DNA from: Flavobacteriales bacterium UBA6165
GTDB taxonomy: Bacteria; Bacteroidota; Bacteroidia; Flavobacteriales_D; Crocinitomicaceae
Length of the DNA: 9,223 nt
Assembly: GCA_002422285.1 (NCBI GenBank)
Contig: DIUF01000121.1
Location: forward strand, 1 to 9,223
Direction of reading: 5' to 3'
Shown: positions 5,234-9,223 of the stretch, one piece after another
How positions within the stretch are numbered: the first letter of the stretch is position 1
How the letters are laid out: every line of letters starts with the position of its first letter
Made by a program: the position numbers and the translations under genes
Notes under the pieces: generated by a model
What the model was told of the DNA's origin: nothing
Database searches by the model: none
The model's input: only the letters and a program-made list of their open reading frames with translations

Positions 5234-6396
5234 AGGTTTTGGTGATCGCACATAAACCACCATTTCCCAGAATTGACGGGGGGTGCATGGCAACGGCTCA
5301 GTTAATTTCAGGCTTGCAACAAGAAGGTATTGATTACAATCTTGCATTGATTCATACTCAAAAACATCCTTTCACGGAAACAGCTTTTCCAGAAGAAATT
5401 AGAACGCGTATTGTGCTTACTCATTTCATCAAAACGGATGGACTTTTTCAAAATCTCAAAGCATTTTCGAAAAATAAGCATTCAATTTTCACAGCTCGCT
5501 TTTTCGACCCAAAATTTGCTGCTGAATTGATTGCTTATTGCGAAAAAGAAAAACCAGATATTATTCATTTTGAAAGTCTTTTTGCAGCGGTGTATTTTGA
5601 TGTTTTAAAAGCAAAAATATCAGCCAAATTTGTGTTGCGCACCCACAATGTTGAACATCAGCTCTGGCAAGACCGTGCAGCATCATCGAATTTCTTGAAA
5701 CGTGCAGCTCTGAAAAATCAAATTTCTAAACTGAAAAGGGAAGAGATTTTGGCATTCAAAAATATGGATGGTCTTGTTTCAATTGCAAAAAATGAAATGA
5801 ATTTTTTTACAGCGGAACAAATCAAAACGAAAGCGCTTTGGATACCTACAGGCGTGCAGCAATCCCATTTGAATTCCACTTTTGGCAACGATTTTTTTCA
5901 CCTTGGCGCCATGGATTGGGCTCCCAACAGGAAGGCCGTTAAGTGGTTGCTGACTTCTATTTGGAAGAACTATCCAGAGAAAAATCAGAACATACTTCAT
6001 TTGGCTGGTAAAGGACTTCTGAAAGATGAGTACAATGAATCGGGGGTGAAAAATCATGGGACTGTGTGCAACAGCCGTACATTTATGTGTGAACATGGCA
6101 TTATGTTGGTGCCACTTTTTGAGGGGAGCGGTTTGAGAATCAAAATTATTGAAGCAGGCGCATTGGGTATTCCGATAATCGCAACAGCAAAGGCAGTTGA
6201 AGGAATTGGATTGATTTCCGGCGAACATTATTTTGAAGCCAATACGGCCGAAGCATTCATAGGAGCCATGCTTCTTCTTTCGAATGACGTATCTTTGCGA
6301 CGAAAAATTGGTGAAGCCCTGCGCGAATTTATTCAAACCAACTTCAACCAAAATGAACTGAATCGCAAACTGATTGAATTCTATCGTGGCATCTAA
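5230..6396 (+). CDS. Glycosyltransferase, GT-B fold, GT4-like (first of pair)
   Basis: This predicted cytoplasmic sugar transferase has 388 residues. The N-terminal half begins with the Rossmann strand MKVLVIAHKPPFPRIDGG (1-18), the usual acceptor-side start for GT4-like enzymes, and includes KPDIIHFESL (108-117) and RTHNVEHQLW (137-146). The C-terminal donor half contains LGAMDWAPNRKAVKWL (225-240) and the nucleotide-sugar signature EGSGLRIKIIEAGALGIP (298-315), with Glu298 and Glu308 spaced as in retaining GT4 enzymes. The ATG at 5230 overlaps the lptFG stop as ATGA, so translation is probably coupled. An upstream GTG at 5194 in the same frame lies inside lptFG and is unlikely to be used. 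The neighbourhood suggests a role in envelope polysaccharide or lipopolysaccharide assembly. Donor and acceptor sugars are unknown. Confidence 0.85.
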   Translation: MKVLVIAHKPPFPRIDGGCMATAQLISGLQQEGIDYNLALIHTQKHPFTETAFPEEIRTRIVLTHFIKTDGLFQNLKAFSKNKHSIFTARFFDPKFAAELIAYCEKEKPDIIHFESLFAAVYFDVLKAKISAKFVLRTHNVEHQLWQDRAASSNFLKRAALKNQISKLKREEILAFKNMDGLVSIAKNEMNFFTAEQIKTKALWIPTGVQQSHLNSTFGNDFFHLGAMDWAPNRKAVKWLLTSIWKNYPEKNQNILHLAGKGLLKDEYNESGVKNHGTVCNSRTFMCEHGIMLVPLFEGSGLRIKIIEAGALGIPIIATAKAVEGIGLISGEHYFEANTAEAFIGAMLLLSNDVSLRRKIGEALREFIQTNFNQNELNRKLIEFYRGI

Positions 6397-7564
6397 AAAA
6401 CTGGTATTCATTACATCTCGTTTCCCTTTTCCCATTGAGAAAGGCGACAAATTGCGGGCGTATTATCAGTTGCGCGATTTATCCAAAGATTGGGAAATTT
6501 ATTTGATTTCAGTGAGTGATGTGGTTGTCAGCCGAGAAGATGTAGCTGCCATTCAACCTTTTTGTAAAGAAATTCACGTTTTGCGTATCAGCAAATTGGC
6601 GGGATATCTAAGGGCGCTTTGGGGTTTATTTGGACGCCGACCCATTCAAACCTACTATTTCACCTCATGGAAACACAAAACGAGGGTTAAGAATTTGCTC
6701 AAAGAAATCAAACCCGTCCATATTTTCGCGCAATTGATTCGCAGCACGGAATACGTCAAAAATTATCACAGTTGCTCCAAAACCATAGATTATATGGACG
6801 CTTTGAGTGAAGGCGTTCAAAAAAGAATTTCGCTTACACCATTCTGGTTGCGCTGGGTTTTCAAAAATGAATGGCGCAAATTGATGGTGTATGAAAATGT
6901 GATCTTTGAATATTTTGAAAACCACTTCATTATTTCTGAACAAGACCGTGACCAGATGACTCATCCGAAGCGCGATGATATTCATGTTTTGCCGAATGGT
7001 GTAAATGAAAATTTCTTGAATTATCAAAACCCACTAGCACCTGAGTTTGATATTTGTTTTGTTGGAAATTTGAGTTATCCACCTAACATTGAAGCGGTTA
7101 AATTCATTGTTCAAGAAATACTTCCAACAGCATCGGCACAGGGTTTGAATTTAAAATGTTTAATTTCTGGGGCAAGTGCAGGTCCGCAAATTATGCAATT
7201 CCAAAATCAGGTAACGATTACCGGTTGGGTAGATGACATTCGCCAAAGCTACACCAATGCCAAGATATTTGTGGCGCCCATGTTTATCGGCACAGGACTT
7301 CAAAATAAATTGTTGGAAGCGATGGCACTCGGCGTACCTTGTATTACCACAGATTTGGCCCATAGAGCCGTGGGATGTGATACAGAAACCATCAGTTTGG
7401 CAAACAACAGCGCGGAGTTTGTGAAGGAAATCAAGCGTTTACTGGAAGAAGAAACAAGAGTCAAACAAGCGGAAAAAGCTAAAATATTCGTTTCACAAGG
7501 TTTCAATTGGAAGGCGATTAATGCCCGATTGAGCGAGTTGATGCGCAAATCAATCCAAGAATAA
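6386..7564 (+). CDS. Glycosyltransferase, TIGR03087/GT4-like (second of pair)
   Basis: From the GTG at 6386 the product has 392 residues and is a GT-B sugar transferase. Its N-terminus, ITSRFPFPIEKGDKLRAYYQ (9-28), is the hallmark of the TIGR03087 group, originally noted beside PEP-CTERM/exosortase loci; no such genes are visible here. The donor half shows FVGNLSYPPNIEAVKF (225-240), W281 in the GWVDDI turn, and PMFIGTGLQNKLLEAMALG (298-316), with Glu311 in the conserved acidic position. The start is uncertain: GTG 6386 overlaps the preceding gene by 11 bases, and TTG 6374 would add four residues. Overlap with the first glycosyltransferase implies one transcript and joint work on the same glycan. 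The two are related in fold but too different in sequence to be a recent duplication. Confidence 0.85.
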   Translation: MASKKLVFITSRFPFPIEKGDKLRAYYQLRDLSKDWEIYLISVSDVVVSREDVAAIQPFCKEIHVLRISKLAGYLRALWGLFGRRPIQTYYFTSWKHKTRVKNLLKEIKPVHIFAQLIRSTEYVKNYHSCSKTIDYMDALSEGVQKRISLTPFWLRWVFKNEWRKLMVYENVIFEYFENHFIISEQDRDQMTHPKRDDIHVLPNGVNENFLNYQNPLAPEFDICFVGNLSYPPNIEAVKFIVQEILPTASAQGLNLKCLISGASAGPQIMQFQNQVTITGWVDDIRQSYTNAKIFVAPMFIGTGLQNKLLEAMALGVPCITTDLAHRAVGCDTETISLANNSAEFVKEIKRLLEEETRVKQAEKAKIFVSQGFNWKAINARLSELMRKSIQE

Positions 7565-7601
7565 TCGAACAAATCACATCCTTCAATCCTTTTAGAATCA
7601 C

Positions 7602-7609
7602 TATCTTTG
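7602..7609 (+). promoter_or_regulatory. Candidate -7 promoter element of ribBA
   Basis: TATCTTTG followed by CGCC matches TAnnTTTG exactly, 17 bases before the ribBA ATG, so the leader would be only about 10 bases. No clear -33 TTTG is present. The gap from the upstream stop is 62 bases, too short for an FMN riboswitch, so none regulates this gene here. Confidence 0.55.
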
Positions 7610-7626
7610 CGCCACAAAATTGAGCC

Positions 7627-8838
7627 ATGAGCAACACATTAAATTCAATTGAAGACGCAATTGCCGATATCAAAGCAGGAAAAGTAGTTATCGTTGTTGA
7701 CGACGAAAACCGCGAAAACGAAGGCGACTTTATAGCCGCTGCGGAAATGGCTACTCCAGAAATGATCAATTTCATGGCCACACATGGTCGCGGATTGATT
7801 TGTACTCCCTTGACAGACCAGCGTTGTGATGAACTTGAGCTCGATTTAATGGTAAGTAATAATACCGTATTACACCATACAGCTTTTACAGTTTCTGTGG
7901 ACTTGATTGGTCATGGCTGCACAACAGGTATTTCAGCTCACGACCGCGCGAAAACGATTTTGTCATTGGTGAATCGTGATACAAAGCCAACAGATTTGGG
8001 TAGACCAGGACATATTTTCCCTTTAAGAGCCAAAATTGGTGGCGTTTTACGTCGCGCAGGACATACCGAGGCTTCAATTGATTTGGCGCGTTTGGCCGGA
8101 TTCCAACCCGCTGGTATTTTGGTGGAAATTTTGAACGAAGACGGAAGCATGGCGCGTTTGCCGCAGCTATTTGAAGTAGCCAAAAGATTCGATTTGAAGA
8201 TCATTTCCATCGAGCAATTGATTCAATATCGCTTGCAACATGAAACACTTATCGAAAAATTGGTTGATGTGAAAATGCCAACCAAATACGGCAATTTCGA
8301 GTTGATTGCTTACAAACAATTGACCAACGACCAAGAACATTTGGCTTTGATTAAAGGCACTTGGGATGAAAATGAAGCCGTTCCAGTACGCGTTCATTCT
8401 TCTTGTATAACCGGAGATATTTTTGGCTCTTGTCGATGCGATTGCGGGGCTCAATTGCAAAAAGCAATGGAACTTATTGAAGAAAATGGAAAAGGTATCA
8501 TTGTTTACATGAATCAAGAAGGTCGTGGAATTGGCTTGGTAAACAAATTGCGCGCATACAAACTGCAAGAGCAAGGAATGGACACAGTAGAGGCCAATTT
8601 AGAATTAGGCTTCAAAATGGACCACCGCGACTATGGCATTGGCGCGCAAATCCTTCGTGACTTAGGTGTGCGAAAAATGAAATTGATGTCCAACAACCCA
8701 ACCAAACGCACTGGCTTGATTGGGTATGGACTTGAAATTGTAGACAACATCCCACTCGAAATCGAAAGCAACGAACACAATGAGTTGTACTTGAAAACCA
8801 AGCGAGATAAAATGGGACATAGTTTTAAGAATTTGTAG
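7627..8838 (+). CDS. ribBA: Bifunctional DHBP synthase / GTP cyclohydrolase II
   Basis: This enzyme makes both starting materials of riboflavin: the RibB half turns ribulose 5-phosphate into 3,4-dihydroxy-2-butanone 4-phosphate plus formate, and the RibA half opens GTP to the diaminopyrimidine. The 403-residue length is normal for the fusion. The RibB domain (about 5-203) has the metal- and substrate-binding DDENRENEGDF (25-35), HGRGLIC (53-59) and RRAGHTEASIDLARLAG (142-158). The RibA domain (about 208-400) has the zinc ligands Cys260, Cys271 and Cys273 in CITGDIFGSCRCDCG (260-274), the NQEGRGIGL loop (296-304, Arg300) and SNNPTKR (355-361). Both active sites look intact. An extra Cys269 sits between the zinc ligands. 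The ATG is 62 bases after the glycosyltransferase stop and has its own promoter-like box. It converges on the CBS-domain gene across an inverted repeat. Confidence 0.97.
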   Translation: MSNTLNSIEDAIADIKAGKVVIVVDDENRENEGDFIAAAEMATPEMINFMATHGRGLICTPLTDQRCDELELDLMVSNNTVLHHTAFTVSVDLIGHGCTTGISAHDRAKTILSLVNRDTKPTDLGRPGHIFPLRAKIGGVLRRAGHTEASIDLARLAGFQPAGILVEILNEDGSMARLPQLFEVAKRFDLKIISIEQLIQYRLQHETLIEKLVDVKMPTKYGNFELIAYKQLTNDQEHLALIKGTWDENEAVPVRVHSSCITGDIFGSCRCDCGAQLQKAMELIEENGKGIIVYMNQEGRGIGLVNKLRAYKLQEQGMDTVEANLELGFKMDHRDYGIGAQILRDLGVRKMKLMSNNPTKRTGLIGYGLEIVDNIPLEIESNEHNELYLKTKRDKMGHSFKNL

Positions 8839-8839
8839 A

Positions 8840-8900
8840 GTTAGCTTTTAGCTCGCTACGCTTTAGCTTTTGGTTCGCTACGCTTTGGCTAAAAGCTAAC
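8840..8900. terminator. Inverted repeat between convergent genes, probable bidirectional terminator
   Basis: GTTAGCTTTTAGC (8840-8852) and GCTAAAAGCTAAC (8888-8900) are perfect 13-base inverted arms. The space between them holds two near-identical copies of TCGCTACGCTTTRGCT (8853-8868 and 8875-8890), 22 bases apart, the second running into the right arm. The element starts one base after the ribBA stop and ends seven bases before the stop of the CBS-domain gene, where a shared terminator would sit. There is no separate T-tract on either side, so its role as a classical terminator is uncertain. It also looks like a dispersed intergenic repeat. Confidence 0.55.
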
Positions 8901-8907
8901 AGACAAC

Positions 8908-9223
8908 CTAATACTGCTCCAGCAAATATTTAATCACATCAGTGCTCGTCACAATGCCCTTTAATTCGTTGTTGTCAACTACTGGCAAAGAATGAAAATC
9001 TTGAGTAGCGAAAATTTCAGCAACCTCTTTTATAGACGTTTCTGTATTCACTACTTTCGGATGTGCCGTCATTACTTGATCAATAGACAACATTTCCAAA
9101 ACAGCTTCATCCGCATCACCTTGGTTGTCGAATAAAGCGCCAAAACTTAAACGATTGATGTCATTTTTAGAAATAATGCCGCACAACTTTCCGCCTTCAG
9201 TCACAGGCAAATGACGAATCCCC
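8908..9223 (-). CDS. CBS-domain protein, C-terminal part (partial)
   Basis: The frame is open to the right edge, so the start lies outside the window; the visible 104 residues are the C-terminus. They contain the end of one CBS motif, with IRHLPVTEGGKLCGIISKND near the edge, and then a complete second one starting at VMTAHPKVV and running through HSLPVVDNNELKGIVTSTD to the C-terminus YLLEQY. Paired CBS motifs form a Bateman module that usually binds adenosine nucleotides and regulates an attached or partner domain. Nothing follows the second motif, so the protein is either a stand-alone CBS pair or has its effector domain on the unseen N-terminal side. A TTG at 9210 is in frame but would cut the first CBS motif, so it is not the start. 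It converges with ribBA. Confidence 0.9.
   Translation of the reverse strand, partial: GIRHLPVTEGGKLCGIISKNDINRLSFGALFDNQGDADEAVLEMLSIDQVMTAHPKVVNTETSIKEVAEIFATQDFHSLPVVDNNELKGIVTSTDVIKYLLEQY

Noticed and set aside
5779..6450. 223-residue minus-strand open frame
   Set aside because: It lies antisense across the two glycosyltransferase genes, whose motifs are intact on the plus strand. Its composition is Cys/His/Phe-rich and reads as a shadow.
7565..7626. FMN riboswitch upstream of ribBA
   Set aside because: Only 62 bases are available, the promoter-like box lies 17 bases from the ATG, and no RFN-element sequence is visible.
8167..8574. 135-residue minus-strand frame inside ribBA
   Set aside because: It is fully antisense to the conserved RibA catalytic domain and has no recognisable motifs.
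8853..8890. CRISPR-like array
   Set aside because: There are only two 16-base repeats at a 22-base period inside one hairpin, with no spacers of normal length and no cas genes nearby.

Overview
The window looks like a chromosomal segment of a Bacteroidota bacterium, probably a flavobacterium-like lineage. The evidence is an AT-rich composition, four copies of the Bacteroidota -7 promoter element TAnnTTTG at sensible positions, few Shine-Dalgarno sequences, a Bacteroidota-type START-like protein next to a long LptF/LptG permease, and a signal peptide ending in S-Q. The species cannot be named from this sequence.

Left part (1-1923, all minus strand). In transcription order: a class II Fic AMP-transferase with a C-terminal winged helix; 15 bases later a small secreted protein with MORN/YwqK-like repeats; then the N-terminal part of a coiled-coil DUF2130 protein running off the left edge. 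Two tandem palindromes overlap the putative fic promoter and start region, suggesting autoregulation by Fic or control by another small repressor.

Middle (about 1924-2435). There is no protein gene here. One intact tRNA with anticodon CAT lies on the minus strand with its own terminator. It sits between two degenerate tRNA-like copies that share a sequence the intact tRNA lacks. One copy has lost its 5' half. The other has lost its 3' end and carries a 64-base palindromic insertion in the D-loop. A promoter-like element precedes the array and a second terminator closes it.

Right part (2436-9223). A minus-strand membrane methyltransferase of the ICMT/PEMT type is divergent from a plus-strand run: START-like protein, LptF/LptG lipopolysaccharide-export permease (TTG start), two glycosyltransferases translationally coupled to it by overlapping ends, then ribBA for riboflavin synthesis with its own promoter. 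The lptFG-glycosyltransferase cluster points to the cell envelope. ribBA converges on a minus-strand CBS-domain protein cut by the right edge, with a large inverted repeat between them.

No CRISPR array, transposase, phage gene or complete new multi-gene system is visible. The two least ordinary items are the tRNA-derived repeats at 1996-2337 and the double palindrome at the fic promoter.
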